NCBI RefSeq assembly: GCF_013705725.1
Contig: NZ_CP055481.1
Span: forward strand, 1,054,001 to 1,118,000
Source: Klebsiella sp. RHBSTW-00484
GTDB lineage: Bacteria; Pseudomonadota; Gammaproteobacteria; Enterobacterales; Enterobacteriaceae
Length of the DNA stretch: 64,000 bases
Reading direction: 5' to 3'
Position numbers and translations under genes: made by a program. Below, one piece after another: positions 17,027 through 26,688 of this stretch. Within the stretch, counting starts at the first letter, position 1. Every line of letters starts with the position of its first letter. A model generated the notes under the pieces. It made no database searches, was not told the DNA's origin, and saw only the letters and a list, made by a program, of their open reading frames with translations.

Positions 17027-18125
17027 ATGTTTGAAATAAATCCGGTAAATAACCGCATTCAGGACCTCACGGAGCGCTCGAACGTTCTTAGGGGGTATCT
17101 TTGACTACGATGCTAAGAAAGAGCGTCTCGAAGAAGTAAACGCCGAGCTGGAACAGCCGGACGTGTGGAACGAGCCAGAGCGCGCACAGGCGCTGGGCAA
17201 AGAACGTTCCTCGCTGGAAGCCATCGTGGATACGCTGGATCAGATGTCCCAGGGGCTGGAAGACGTTTCCGGTCTGCTGGAGCTGGCCGTTGAAGCCGAC
17301 GACGAAGAGACCTTCAACGAAGCCGTTGCTGAACTCGACGTGCTGGAAGAGAAACTCGCGCAGTTGGAATTCCGCCGTATGTTCTCCGGTGAATACGACA
17401 GCGCCGATTGCTATCTGGATATCCAGGCCGGTTCCGGCGGTACGGAAGCGCAGGACTGGGCCAGCATGCTGACGCGTATGTATCTGCGCTGGGCCGAAGC
17501 GCGTGGCTTTAAAACCGAGATTATCGAAGAGTCTGAAGGCGAAGTGGCGGGTATTAAGTCCGTCACCATTAAGATTATCGGCGACTACGCCTACGGCTGG
17601 TTGCGTACCGAAACCGGCGTCCATCGCCTGGTGCGTAAGAGCCCGTTCGATTCCGGCGGCCGTCGCCACACCTCTTTCAGCTCTGCGTTCGTTTACCCGG
17701 AAGTGGATGACGATATTGATATCGAAATCAACCCGGCGGATCTGCGTATCGACGTTTACCGCGCATCCGGTGCGGGCGGTCAGCACGTTAACCGTACGGA
17801 ATCTGCGGTGCGTATCACCCATATTCCAACCAATACGGTCACCCAATGCCAGAACGACCGTTCACAGCACAAGAACAAAGACCAGGCCATGAAGCAGATG
17901 AAAGCGAAGCTTTATGAGCTGGAAATGCAGAAGAAAAATGCCGAGAAGCAGGCGATGGAAGATACCAAATCCGACATCGGCTGGGGCAGCCAGATCCGTT
18001 CTTACGTGCTGGACGATTCCCGCATTAAAGATCTGCGCACCGGGGTGGAAACCCGCAACACTCAGGCAGTGCTGGACGGCAGCCTGGATCAATTTATCGA
18101 AGCAAGTTTGAAAGCAGGGTTATGA
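17027..18125 (+). CDS. prfB: Peptide chain release factor 2 with programmed +1 frameshift
   Basis: RF2 is encoded in two frames. Codons 1-25 run from the ATG at 17027 to an in-frame TGA at 17102-17104. Translation shifts +1 at CTT-TGA-C and continues to 18125, giving 365 residues, exactly the E. coli length. The stop-reading SPF tripeptide is in [10 protein letters not shown] and the peptidyl-hydrolysis GGQ in [12 protein letters not shown]. The residue corresponding to E. coli K-12 Thr246 is Ala (YRASGAGGQ), the more active form found in most bacteria. The frameshift is autoregulatory: low RF2 favours shifting at UGA. It is followed nine bases later by lysS. Confidence 0.97.
17089..17105 (+). 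promoter_or_regulatory. Programmed +1 frameshift site of prfB
   Basis: The sequence CTTAGGGGGTATCTTTGAC holds a Shine-Dalgarno-like AGGGGG three bases before the slippery CTT followed by TGA-C. These are the three canonical elements of the RF2 autoregulatory shift, namely internal SD, P-site CUU and poor-context UGA. Confidence 0.95.
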
Positions 18126-18134
18126 GGAACCAAC

Positions 18135-19652
18135 ATGTCTGAACAACAAGCACAGGGCGCTGACGCGGCAATTGACCTTAATAATGAACTGAAAGCCCGT
18201 CGTGAGAAGCTGGCCGCACTGCGTGAGCAGGGTATCCCGTTCCCGAATGATTTCCGTCGTGACCACACCTCTGATCAACTGCACGCTGACTTCGATGCGA
18301 AAGAAAACGAAGAGCTGGAAGCGCTGAACGTTGAAGTCGCCGTTGCTGGCCGCATGATGACCCGTCGTATCATGGGTAAAGCCTCTTTCGTTACGCTGCA
18401 GGACGTTGGCGGCCGCATTCAGCTGTACGTTGCGCGTGACGATCTGGCGGAAGGCGTCTACAACGAGCAGTTCAAGAAATGGGACCTCGGGGACATCATC
18501 GCTGCACGCGGTAAGCTGTTCAAAACCAAAACCGGTGAACTCTCTATCCATTGCACCGAGTTGCGTTTGCTGACCAAAGCCCTGCGCCCGCTGCCGGACA
18601 AATTCCACGGCCTGCAGGATCAGGAAGCGCGCTATCGTCAGCGCTACCTGGACCTGATCTCCAACGATGAATCCCGCAACACGTTTAAAATTCGTTCGCA
18701 GATCCTGGCTGGCATTCGTCAGTTCATGGTTGGCCGCAACTTTATGGAAGTGGAAACCCCGATGATGCAGGTGATCCCCGGCGGCGCATCTGCCCGTCCG
18801 TTTGTCACTCATCACAATGCCCTGGATATGGACATGTACCTGCGTATCGCGCCGGAACTGTACCTGAAGCGTCTGGTGGTCGGCGGCTTCGAGCGCGTGT
18901 TCGAAATCAACCGTAACTTCCGTAACGAAGGCATCTCCGTTCGTCATAACCCAGAGTTCACCATGATGGAACTCTATATGGCTTATGCGGACTATAAAGA
19001 TCTGATCGAGCTGACCGAATCCCTGTTCCGCACCCTGGCGCAGAATATCCTCGGCAACACTGCGGTGCCTTATGGCGATGAGACCTTCGACTTCGGCAAG
19101 CCGTTTGAAAAACTGACCATGCGCGAAGCGATTAAGAAATACCGTCCGGAAACCGAGATGGCGGATCTGGATAACTTCGATTCCGCGAAAGCCATTGCTG
19201 AAAGCATCGGCGTTCACGTTGAGAAAAGCTGGGGCCTGGGCCGTATCGTGACCGAGATCTTCGAAGAAGTCGCGGAAGCGCACCTGATTCAGCCGACTTT
19301 CATTACTGAATACCCGGCAGAAGTCTCTCCGCTGGCGCGTCGTAACGACGAGAACCCGGAAATCACCGACCGCTTTGAATTCTTTATCGGCGGGCGCGAA
19401 ATCGGTAACGGCTTCAGCGAACTGAACGACGCAGAAGACCAGGCGCAGCGCTTCCTCGATCAGGTAAACGCGAAAGCCGCTGGTGATGACGAAGCGATGT
19501 TCTATGACGAAGACTACGTGACCGCGCTGGAGCACGGCCTGCCGCCGACTGCGGGTCTGGGTATTGGTATCGACCGTATGGTCATGCTGTTTACCAACAG
19601 CCACACCATCCGCGACGTGATCCTGTTCCCGGCGATGCGTCCGGTAAAATAA
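18135..19652 (+). CDS. lysS: Lysyl-tRNA synthetase, class II
   Basis: This 505-residue class II aminoacyl-tRNA synthetase has an N-terminal OB-fold anticodon-binding domain (about 65-150). In the catalytic domain motif 2 is seen as [26 protein letters not shown] and motif 3 as [17 protein letters not shown]. It charges tRNA-Lys. The gene follows prfB by nine bases, the conserved prfB-lysS operon, and ends at a strong intrinsic terminator. Confidence 0.97.
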   Translation: MSEQQAQGADAAIDLNNELKARREKLAALREQGIPFPNDFRRDHTSDQLHADFDAKENEELEALNVEVAVAGRMMTRRIMGKASFVTLQDVGGRIQLYVARDDLAEGVYNEQFKKWDLGDIIAARGKLFKTKTGELSIHCTELRLLTKALRPLPDKFHGLQDQEARYRQRYLDLISNDESRNTFKIRSQILAGIRQFMVGRNFMEVETPMMQVIPGGASARPFVTHHNALDMDMYLRIAPELYLKRLVVGGFERVFEINRNFRNEGISVRHNPEFTMMELYMAYADYKDLIELTESLFRTLAQNILGNTAVPYGDETFDFGKPFEKLTMREAIKKYRPETEMADLDNFDSAKAIAESIGVHVEKSWGLGRIVTEIFEEVAEAHLIQPTFITEYPAEVSPLARRNDENPEITDRFEFFIGGREIGNGFSELNDAEDQAQRFLDQVNAKAAGDDEAMFYDEDYVTALEHGLPPTAGLGIGIDRMVMLFTNSHTIRDVILFPAMRPVK

Positions 19653-19670
19653 GCATTACCGTAATAAATG

Positions 19671-19695
19671 AAACCCCAGATTTTCTGGGGTTTTT
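19671..19695 (+). terminator. Intrinsic terminator after lysS
   Basis: The hairpin AACCCCAGA-TTT-TCTGGGGTT is followed by TTT. It ends the prfB-lysS transcript. Its right side touches the stop codon of the converging idi gene, so it may serve both directions. Confidence 0.92.
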
Positions 19696-20242
19696 ATGCC
19701 TGACGGCTAAAGTTTATCAATGCGTTACGCGCATTATCATCCGCAGCCTGCATCACCATCCACGGGCTGAAAGCCCACGGCGTGGCGCGGATCCCGCTGA
19801 AAACATCTTCAAGATTGCACCACTGGAAATCCATCACTTCATCAGGATTTATCTGTAGCGGGCTGGCTCTTCGGGCGGCATACACCGGGCAGACTTCATT
19901 TTCGACAATACCGTTTGGCGCCACGGCCCGATAGCGAAATTCAGGATAAACAGGCGTTATGCTGTGGATATCGACGCCCAGCTCAAAGCGGCAGCGGCGC
20001 GCAACGGCCTGCTCAAACGTTTCGCCCGTTTGCGGGTGCCCGCAAACTGAGTTAGTCCACACGCCGGGCCAGGCTTTTTTATCCAGCGAACGCCGGGTGA
20101 CCAGTAACTGGCCATGTTCATTAAACAACCAGCAGGAAAACGCGAGGTGCAGCGGGGTGTCGAGGGTGTGAGCGGTATACTTCTCCAGCATACCTGAAGG
20201 CTTATCTTGCTCATCCAGCAAGATGACATGTTCCTGTCGCAT
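19694..20242 (-). CDS. idi: Isopentenyl-diphosphate delta-isomerase
   Basis: The 182-residue type I IPP isomerase has a Nudix-like fold. The catalytic Cys lies in [13 protein letters not shown] and the catalytic Glu in [11 protein letters not shown]. It interconverts isopentenyl and dimethylallyl diphosphate for isoprenoid synthesis. The ATG at 20242 gives the E. coli length, while longer in-frame GTG/TTG starts add only four residues. Convergent with lysS. Confidence 0.96.
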   Translation of the reverse strand: MRQEHVILLDEQDKPSGMLEKYTAHTLDTPLHLAFSCWLFNEHGQLLVTRRSLDKKAWPGVWTNSVCGHPQTGETFEQAVARRCRFELGVDIHSITPVYPEFRYRAVAPNGIVENEVCPVYAARRASPLQINPDEVMDFQWCNLEDVFSGIRATPWAFSPWMVMQAADDNARNALINFSRQA

Positions 20243-20374
20243 AGTGTCCACCAAGAATCTTAAGCACTCGCTATTATAAGCCTTAATGCGACGGAATAAT
20301 TAACACTTCGGACTATTTAACCGATAGGGGGAAGCAGTACCGTAACAGAAACGGAACTGCTTGAAGTGAGATGC

Positions 20375-20497
20375 TTAGAAAAGCAGCAGAAAGTGAAACC
20401 GACTTTCAATGCCTAACGCAATACCGTCAGAAACGGCAGGGATCGCCATCAGCATCAGTAAGAAAAGGCTAATCATACAGCGCAGTAAGATATTCAT
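20375..20497 (-). CDS. yqfG: Small membrane protein of 40 residues, YqfG-like
   Basis: A 40-codon gene starts one base after the uacT stop. It begins MNILLRCMIS and has one hydrophobic helix (LFLLMLMAIPAV). After that comes a short tail with SDGIALGIESRF and a second hydrophobic end, LLLF. The ribosome binding site GGGAGGAG lies within the last codons of uacT, so translation is probably coupled. Length, position between ygfU(uacT) and idi, and pattern resemble the E. coli small protein I recall as YqfG. Its role is unknown, and a helper or regulator of the permease is a natural guess. Confidence 0.7.
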   Translation of the reverse strand: MNILLRCMISLFLLMLMAIPAVSDGIALGIESRFHFLLLF

Positions 20498-20498
20498 A

Positions 20499-21944
20499 TC
20501 ACTCCTCCCGCTGGCTCTTTTTTAGCTTTCGCAGCAGCAACCACATGCGTACCGTACGGACTTTTCCACCCGAGGATGCCGTTTCTTGCGCCAGTTCCGT
20601 ATGGTGGCGATAACCATTAAAGAAGAGGTTAAGCACCACGGCGCTAACGGTGGCCAGCATAATACCGCTATGCAGCAGCGGCTGGAGTACGGCAGGCAGT
20701 TTAGAAAAGAAATCATGTGACAATGTTGGCGTCATGCCCACGCCGAGGCTGATCGCCACAATATAGAGGTTGTAGCGATTGGTGGTGTAGTTACAGCGCG
20801 ACAGAATGCGAATCCCCGTCGCCAGCACCATGCCAAACATCACCAGACCGGCTCCGCCCAGTACAAACTGCGGGATCGATGCCACCAGTACCGCCATTTT
20901 GGGCACCATGCCAAACAGAATCAAAATCACCCCAGAGGCAATACACACCCAGCGGCTGTATACCCGGGTCACGCTGACCAGTCCGACGTTTTGTGAAAAT
21001 GACGTATGGGGAAAGCTATTAAATAAGCCGCCAATCAGCGAGCCCACGCCATCAACGCGCAGTCCGCGGATAATATCCTGCGAAGACAGTTTGCGACCGA
21101 CAATCTCCCCGAGGGCGAGGAACATGCCCATCGATTCGATAAAGACGATGATTAACACCGCCGTCATGGTCAGGATCGATACCGGATCAAACACCGGCAT
21201 ACCGAAGGCCATTGGCGTGACGATGGCAAACCACGAGGCGTCCTGCAGGCCGGAGAGGTTAACCTCATTCATCATCCACGACAGCGCAAAGCCGAAAATA
21301 ATGCCTAACAATACGGCGACGTTGGACAGGAAACCTTTGGCAAAGCGGGTGATTAATAAGATAAAAACGAGCACGGCAAATGAAATACCCAAATAAACCG
21401 GATCGCCGTACTGCGGATTCCCTTTTCCCCCGGCGGCCCAGTCGATGCCGACCTGGATAATGCTCAGGCCGATAGAGGTAATCACCACACCGGTAACCAG
21501 CGGAGGAAACAGCGGGATTAAGCGCCCGATAAGCGGTGCCAGTAAGGTGGTGATGATGCCTGCGGCAATGGTTGCGCCAAAAATCCCCAGCAGGCCAATA
21601 TCCGGATTCATCCCGATGGCGATCATCGGCGTTACGGCGGCAAACGTCACCGACATAATTACCGGCAGACGAATGCCCATAAAGCGACCGATCCCAATGC
21701 ATTGCAGCAGCGTCACCACGCCGCAGCAAAACAGATCGGAGCTAATCAGCAGCGCGACGGCCTCTTTATTCAGCCCGAGCCGGTCGCCGATCATCAGCGG
21801 CACTGCCACTGCGCCTGCATACATCACCAGTACATGCTGTAGCCCGAGGACGACCAGCTTTCCCGGCGATAAGATGCGGTCAACCTCGTCGATGGTGCCG
21901 CCGGGTTCGGCGGGAGGTGGAAGTTGAGAATCTATGGCGCTCAT
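20499..21944 (-). CDS. uacT: Uric acid permease UacT (NAT/NCS2 family)
   Basis: This 481-residue nucleobase-ascorbate transporter has about 12-14 membrane spans. It carries the family signature SFSQNVGLVSVTRVYSR and the conserved FIESMGMFLALGE in the binding-site region. It is the counterpart of E. coli YgfU/UacT, a proton-linked urate transporter. The ATG at 21944 is preceded by AAGGAG. Longer in-frame starts run back into the neighbouring gene. It lies 86 bp after ghxQ, where E. coli has ygfS and ygfT in between. Confidence 0.93.
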   Translation of the reverse strand: MSAIDSQLPPPAEPGGTIDEVDRILSPGKLVVLGLQHVLVMYAGAVAVPLMIGDRLGLNKEAVALLISSDLFCCGVVTLLQCIGIGRFMGIRLPVIMSVTFAAVTPMIAIGMNPDIGLLGIFGATIAAGIITTLLAPLIGRLIPLFPPLVTGVVITSIGLSIIQVGIDWAAGGKGNPQYGDPVYLGISFAVLVFILLITRFAKGFLSNVAVLLGIIFGFALSWMMNEVNLSGLQDASWFAIVTPMAFGMPVFDPVSILTMTAVLIIVFIESMGMFLALGEIVGRKLSSQDIIRGLRVDGVGSLIGGLFNSFPHTSFSQNVGLVSVTRVYSRWVCIASGVILILFGMVPKMAVLVASIPQFVLGGAGLVMFGMVLATGIRILSRCNYTTNRYNLYIVAISLGVGMTPTLSHDFFSKLPAVLQPLLHSGIMLATVSAVVLNLFFNGYRHHTELAQETASSGGKVRTVRMWLLLRKLKKSQREE

Positions 21945-22030
21945 GTGTATTTCTCCTTGAACCCGGCACGCGCCAAAATCGGTTACCGGGCAGTAAAATG
22001 GCGAACCTTTCGACCCATCACATCTGGCGC

Positions 22031-23398
22031 TTAAATCGCCCATCCTCCGGCATAGAATGCCACCAGGGCGAGGGTGATAATCACGGTGCCGATATTCAGC
22101 TTTTGCCACTCGCGAGCGAAGACACGCCCGACAACCAGGGTGACAAAACCCAGCATAATGCCGGTGACGATATTGCAGGTCAGGACGATAAATACCGCGC
22201 AGACCAGCCCGGACATTGCATCAATAAAGTCATCAAAATCGAGCTTCGAGACGTTACTTAGCATCAGTAACCCCACGTACATCAGCGCGGGCGCGGTGGC
22301 GTAGCCGGGAATCAAATACGACAGCGGCGATAAAAACAGAATCAACAGGAACAGGAGGCCGACGATGGTCGCCGTCAGGCCGGTTTTCCCTCCGGCGGCG
22401 GTTCCTGCGGCGGATTCAATATAGACCGCCGCAGGGGCGGCACCGACCAGGCCGGAGAACACGGAGCTAATGGAGTCGCTGGTCAGCGCTTTGCCGCCGT
22501 TGATAATCTGGTTGTCTTTATCCAGCAGGTTTGCCTGCCCGGCCACGGCGCGGATAGTGCCGGTGGCGTCGAATACGGCGGTCATCACCAGCGCCAGCAC
22601 GCTGGGAAGCACGGTGGGCTGGAGCGCACCCATGATGTCGAGACTAAAAATCAGTGATTTACCATCTTCACCGCTCAGGCTGGGTATCGCGACCAGGCCG
22701 TGATACTGAACGGCGGGATCGAAAATCAGGCCGATAATTGAAATGGCAATAATGACCAGTAGGATCCCCCCGGGGACGCGATTTTTTTCCAGACCAAAAA
22801 TTACCGCCAGACCCAACAGGCTCATGATCACCGGAAAGGAAGTAAACGATCCGAGCGCCACCGGCAGCCCTTCCAGTGGGTTTTTTATCACCATGCCGAC
22901 ACCGTTCGCTGCAATGAGCAGCAGAAACAGCCCAATACCGATGCCGGTACCGTGAGCGATACCCATCGGCAGGTTACGCAAGATCCAGGTGCGCACCCCG
23001 GTAACCGAAATGGCGGTGAAAATTACCCCCATCAGAAAAACCGCGCCCAAGGCGACGGGAATGCTGATGTGCTGCCCCAGCACCAGGCTAAAGGCGGTAA
23101 AGGCGGTCAGGGAAATGGCGCAGCCGATGGCCATTGGCAGGTTTGCCCACAGCCCCATCAGCAGTGAACCGAAGCCCGCAACCAGGCAAGTGGCGACAAA
23201 CACGGCGGCGGGCGGGAAACCCGCTTTTCCCAACATGCCGGGCACCACGATGACCGAATAGACCATCGCCAGAAAGGTGGTGAGTCCCGCCAGCACTTCC
23301 TGGCGAACCGTACTGCCGCGAGCCGAAATTTTGAAATAAGCGTCCAGCGCACCGCGGGGCTGCGATGCATCCGGGGTAGGCAGAGTATCTCCAGACAT
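22031..23398 (-). CDS. ghxQ: Guanine/hypoxanthine permease GhxQ (AzgA-like)
   Basis: The 455-residue purine permease of the AzgA-like NCS2 subgroup has an N-terminal [23 protein letters not shown], then [20 protein letters not shown]. The conserved [15 protein letters not shown] and [19 protein letters not shown] segments form the substrate site. It equals E. coli YgfQ/GhxQ in length. GAGGA precedes the ATG at 23398. It lies between guaD and uacT on the same strand, giving a guanine uptake and deamination pair. Confidence 0.94.
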   Translation of the reverse strand: MSGDTLPTPDASQPRGALDAYFKISARGSTVRQEVLAGLTTFLAMVYSVIVVPGMLGKAGFPPAAVFVATCLVAGFGSLLMGLWANLPMAIGCAISLTAFTAFSLVLGQHISIPVALGAVFLMGVIFTAISVTGVRTWILRNLPMGIAHGTGIGIGLFLLLIAANGVGMVIKNPLEGLPVALGSFTSFPVIMSLLGLAVIFGLEKNRVPGGILLVIIAISIIGLIFDPAVQYHGLVAIPSLSGEDGKSLIFSLDIMGALQPTVLPSVLALVMTAVFDATGTIRAVAGQANLLDKDNQIINGGKALTSDSISSVFSGLVGAAPAAVYIESAAGTAAGGKTGLTATIVGLLFLLILFLSPLSYLIPGYATAPALMYVGLLMLSNVSKLDFDDFIDAMSGLVCAVFIVLTCNIVTGIMLGFVTLVVGRVFAREWQKLNIGTVIITLALVAFYAGGWAI

Positions 23399-23430
23399 AG
23401 TTATGTCCTCAGCAGAATAGAAGGGTTTCG

Positions 23431-24747
23431 TCAGGTGCGCTCATACACCAGGCGGCCGTCAATATAGGTACGATAAATAGAACGATCGTCACCCAGCGTC
23501 ATCATCACGAACAGCTTGTCGACCAGGGATACCGAGTTGTCGTAGCGTAGCTGCTGCAACGGCGTCGCCGTCGGCTCCAGCACCACAAAGTCGGCCTCTT
23601 TGCCCGGAGTGAAATTACCAATCAGATGGTCAAGCCCCAGCGCTTTCGCGCCGCCGAGGGTTGCCAGGTAGAACGCCTCATAGGCCGAGAGCCGATACCC
23701 CTGCAACTGCACCACTTTGTAGGCTTCGTTTAGCGTTTGCAGCATGTTGAAGGTGGTGCCTGCGCCGATGTCGGTGCCCAGCCCAACCTTGATTTTCTTA
23801 CGCCAGGCTTTTTGCAAATTGAACAGCCCGCTGCCGAGGTACAGGTTCGAGGTGGGGCAAAAAGCGATGCTGGAGTCGGTTTCGCTCAGGCGATCCCACT
23901 CTTTCTCTTCCAGATGTACGCAGTGGGCGAAAACGCAGTTTTTACCGGTCAAACCATACTGGTGATAGACGTCAAGGTAGCCATCATGATCGGGATAGAG
24001 CTCTTTAACCCAGGCAATTTCATCTTTGTTTTCACACAGATGCGTATGTACCCAGGTGTCGGGATACTCCTGGCGCAGACGTTGCGCCATCGCCAGCTGT
24101 TGCGGCGTTGAGGTTGGGGCGAAGCGCGGGGTGATGGCATACAGCAGGCGACCATTTTTGTGCCAGCGTTCAATCAGCGCTTTGCTTTGCTGGTAGCTGC
24201 TTTCGGCATCATCCAGCAGATACTCCGGCGCGTTGCGGTCCATCATCACTTTGCCCGCAATCATGCGCATGTTGATATGGCTGGCGGCTTCAAACAGGGC
24301 GTCTACCGATTGCGGATGCACGGTGCCGAAGACCAGCGCGGTGGTAGTGCCGTTACGCAGTAGCTGCTTGAGGAAAAAAGAGGACATTTCGCGCGCATAT
24401 TCCAGGTCCTGATAGCGCCGCTCGGTGGGGAAGGTGTGCTTGTTCAGCCACTCCAACAGCTGCTCGCCATAGGCGCCAACCATCTCGCTCTGCGGGTAGT
24501 GAATATGGGTATCGACAAATCCCGGAATCACCAGCTTGCCGCGATAATCGCGGACCCGGATGGCTTCAGGAACCCGATGTTTTCCCTTTTCCCATTCGCC
24601 AAACCATTCGACTTTGCCCTCGCGAATTAACAGCAATCCATCCTCGATAAACCGCAGCGCCGATTCGAGCTCCTCGGGATGTTCGATGGTGCGCGTGATA
24701 TCGATAAAGCTACCACGCACGGCTTTTAGCGTGTGTTCTCCTGACAT
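23431..24747 (-). CDS. guaD: Guanine deaminase
   Basis: This 438-residue zinc amidohydrolase converts guanine to xanthine and ammonia. Metal ligands and active-site segments are visible: [39 protein letters not shown] and [15 protein letters not shown]. Xanthine made here feeds the XdhABC/XdhD enzymes encoded nearby. The gene starts 15 bases after xanQ and ends 32 bases before ghxQ, forming a xanQ-guaD-ghxQ-uacT series. Confidence 0.96.
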   Translation of the reverse strand: MSGEHTLKAVRGSFIDITRTIEHPEELESALRFIEDGLLLIREGKVEWFGEWEKGKHRVPEAIRVRDYRGKLVIPGFVDTHIHYPQSEMVGAYGEQLLEWLNKHTFPTERRYQDLEYAREMSSFFLKQLLRNGTTTALVFGTVHPQSVDALFEAASHINMRMIAGKVMMDRNAPEYLLDDAESSYQQSKALIERWHKNGRLLYAITPRFAPTSTPQQLAMAQRLRQEYPDTWVHTHLCENKDEIAWVKELYPDHDGYLDVYHQYGLTGKNCVFAHCVHLEEKEWDRLSETDSSIAFCPTSNLYLGSGLFNLQKAWRKKIKVGLGTDIGAGTTFNMLQTLNEAYKVVQLQGYRLSAYEAFYLATLGGAKALGLDHLIGNFTPGKEADFVVLEPTATPLQQLRYDNSVSLVDKLFVMMTLGDDRSIYRTYIDGRLVYERT

Positions 24748-24762
24748 GTGAACTCCTTACAG

Positions 24763-26163
24763 TTAATCCGCTTCTTCCAATGAATCGGCTGCGGGCAAGA
24801 CGTCCTCTTGCCGATAGCCGCCCGGAAGAATGATATTCAACAGGATTGCGGTCAGTCCGCCTGCGCAGATGGGGTTTTCCACCAGCACATAAATTGAGGC
24901 GGGTAAGATTTTGAAAATTTCCGGATCGTAAGAGACGCCAAGCCCCAGCCCGAGAGAGGTGGCGACGATCAGCGTTTCACGGCGCTTCAGGCCATTGGAA
25001 ATAATGATGCGGATCCCGGCGATAGCGATCATCGAGAACATCAGCGTCATCGCGCCGCCCAGTACCGCCGAGGGGATGGTGGTGAAGAAGCCGCCAATGG
25101 TCGGGAACAGGCCGAGGATCACTAGCATGACGGCGATGGTGCGCCCGATATAACGCGAGGCGACGCCGGTCATCTGGATAACCCCGTTGTTTTGCGCAAA
25201 AGTGGTGAGCGGCAGGGAGCCAAGCGCGGAAGCGATGACCGAGACCAGTCCGTCCGCCAGCACGCCGCCTTTCAGGCGCGACTGGTACTCATCACCCTGG
25301 ATGGGGCGTCTCGACACCATCGCCGTAGCGGTGATATCGCCAACCGCTTCCAGCACGCTCAGCAGGTAAATGGTGCCGACGACCAGAAAGTGATGCAGGC
25401 TGAAATGAAAACCGTATTTAAAGGGGATTGGGATAGTCACCAGCGGCAGGTTTTTCATGCCGCTGAAATCGACCATTCCCAGGCACAGCGACACCACGTA
25501 GCCCACGCCCAGGCCGATGGCGATCCCCCCCATGCGCAGCAGCGGGCTACGACAGCAGTTGAAGCCAATCACCACCATCAGGACCAATAAACCCACACCG
25601 AGATTTTCGTAATTACCGTAGGTGCCGCTGCTCTTTGCCGCGAAGCCGCCGCCAAAATCAATAATGCCGACTTTAATCAGGCTCAGGCCAATCATCAGCA
25701 CCACAATACCGCTGACGGTAGGTGTAATGACCCGGCGCAGATAGGGGAGGATAAAAGAGGAGCCGACCACCAGAAACGCGCCGACAAACGACACGCCGAG
25801 CAGCGAGGACATAATCAGCTCTTCGTGAAAACCGTCGCTTTTCATACCGCTGCCAAGCGCGATCATCACGGTGACAAACGAGAAGTTCACCGACTGTATC
25901 GACAGTAATCCGGAGCCGACGATGCCGTAGCGGTTCACCTGTAGCCAGGTGCCGATCCCGGAGGCGATCATCGCCATCGAAACCAGGTAGGCGGTGGTTT
26001 CCGCAGAGAGTTGTAGCGTTGCCCCCACGATCAGGGCGGGGGTGACCATGGGAACGAAAATGGCCAATAGATGGGTAATCGCTCCCACAATCGTCTGGTG
26101 AAAAGGGGGGCGATCCTCCAGCTCATAAATCAGATCGGAACCTGTGCGGTTTATATCAGACAT
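24763..26163 (-). CDS. xanQ: Xanthine permease XanQ (NAT/NCS2 family)
   Basis: This 466-residue xanthine:proton symporter has the NAT signature TFAQNNGVIQMTGVASR and the substrate-site Glu in LLSVLEAVGDITATAMVS. The ATG at 26163, with GGAG eight bases upstream, gives exactly the E. coli XanQ length and N-terminus. A longer frame would extend into the upstream ERIC. It heads the uptake series xanQ-guaD-ghxQ-uacT-yqfG. Confidence 0.95.
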   Translation of the reverse strand: MSDINRTGSDLIYELEDRPPFHQTIVGAITHLLAIFVPMVTPALIVGATLQLSAETTAYLVSMAMIASGIGTWLQVNRYGIVGSGLLSIQSVNFSFVTVMIALGSGMKSDGFHEELIMSSLLGVSFVGAFLVVGSSFILPYLRRVITPTVSGIVVLMIGLSLIKVGIIDFGGGFAAKSSGTYGNYENLGVGLLVLMVVIGFNCCRSPLLRMGGIAIGLGVGYVVSLCLGMVDFSGMKNLPLVTIPIPFKYGFHFSLHHFLVVGTIYLLSVLEAVGDITATAMVSRRPIQGDEYQSRLKGGVLADGLVSVIASALGSLPLTTFAQNNGVIQMTGVASRYIGRTIAVMLVILGLFPTIGGFFTTIPSAVLGGAMTLMFSMIAIAGIRIIISNGLKRRETLIVATSLGLGLGVSYDPEIFKILPASIYVLVENPICAGGLTAILLNIILPGGYRQEDVLPAADSLEEAD

Positions 26164-26187
26164 CCCTTTACTCCCTCTATTTGGGTA

Positions 26188-26314
26188 TATACCCGTCATA
26201 CTTCAAGTTGCATGTGCGTTGGCTGCGTTCGTTCACCCCAGTCACTTACCAGAGTAAGCTCCTGGGGATTCGCTCACTTGCCGCCTTCCTGCAACTCGAA
26301 TTATTTAGGGTATA
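26188..26314. repeat. ERIC element upstream of xanQ
   Basis: Full-length 127-bp ERIC, bounded by TATACCCGTC on the left and TTTAGGGTATA on the right. It has the central CACCCCAGTCACTTAC and GTAAGCTCCTGGGGATTCGC blocks. It begins 24 bases before the xanQ start, so the native xanQ promoter must lie beyond or within it. Confidence 0.93.
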
Positions 26315-26439
26315 AGCAAATTTGATCATCTGAATCAGTGAAATTAAATTCTGCGAATTTTGGGCGCAGGAGGCCCTGAGAAAGGCGGTTCTCAATCCAC
26401 AGACGGCATTTAATATTGATTGAATCACTTAGCCAGGCC

Positions 26440-26670
26440 GTCTCCCCGAAATGGGGAACCGGCAGGTTTTCTCCCTCAGAGAAAGCATCGGGGTGAGGGG
26501 GAGTGTGTGTTTTTCCCCTCACCCTAACCCTCTCCCCAAAGGGGCGAGGGGACTCCCCTCTGCGATTTTTTGTTAAATAGCAACGGATAAGCGGAGTTAC
26601 AGCCCGCACCCTCCGGTTTTCTCCCTCTCCCTGTGGGAGAGGGCCGGGGTGAGGGCATCGGCAACAGCGC
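26440..26670. repeat. Cluster of CCCTCTCCC/GGGAGAGGG palindromic repeats between xanQ and xdhD
   Basis: The 525-bp gene-free stretch between xanQ and xdhD holds the ERIC and, further on, three units of a GC-rich palindromic family. They are TTCTCCCTCAGAGA...CGGGGTGAGGGG (from 26468), CCCCTCACCCTAACCCTCTC-CCCAAAGGGGCGAGGGG (26515-26551) and TTCTCCCTCTCCCTGTGGGAGAGGG-CCGGGGTGAGGGC (26619-26655). The same family recurs at 38.4 kb. Units can form hairpins and sit downstream of xdhD. Confidence 0.75.
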
Positions 26671-26688
26671 CGTAGCGGCCCCTTGTGG

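Noticed and set aside
17103..18125. prfB as a frameshifted pseudogene
   Set aside because: The in-frame TGA at codon 26 has the full programmed-frameshift context and the joined protein has the normal length.
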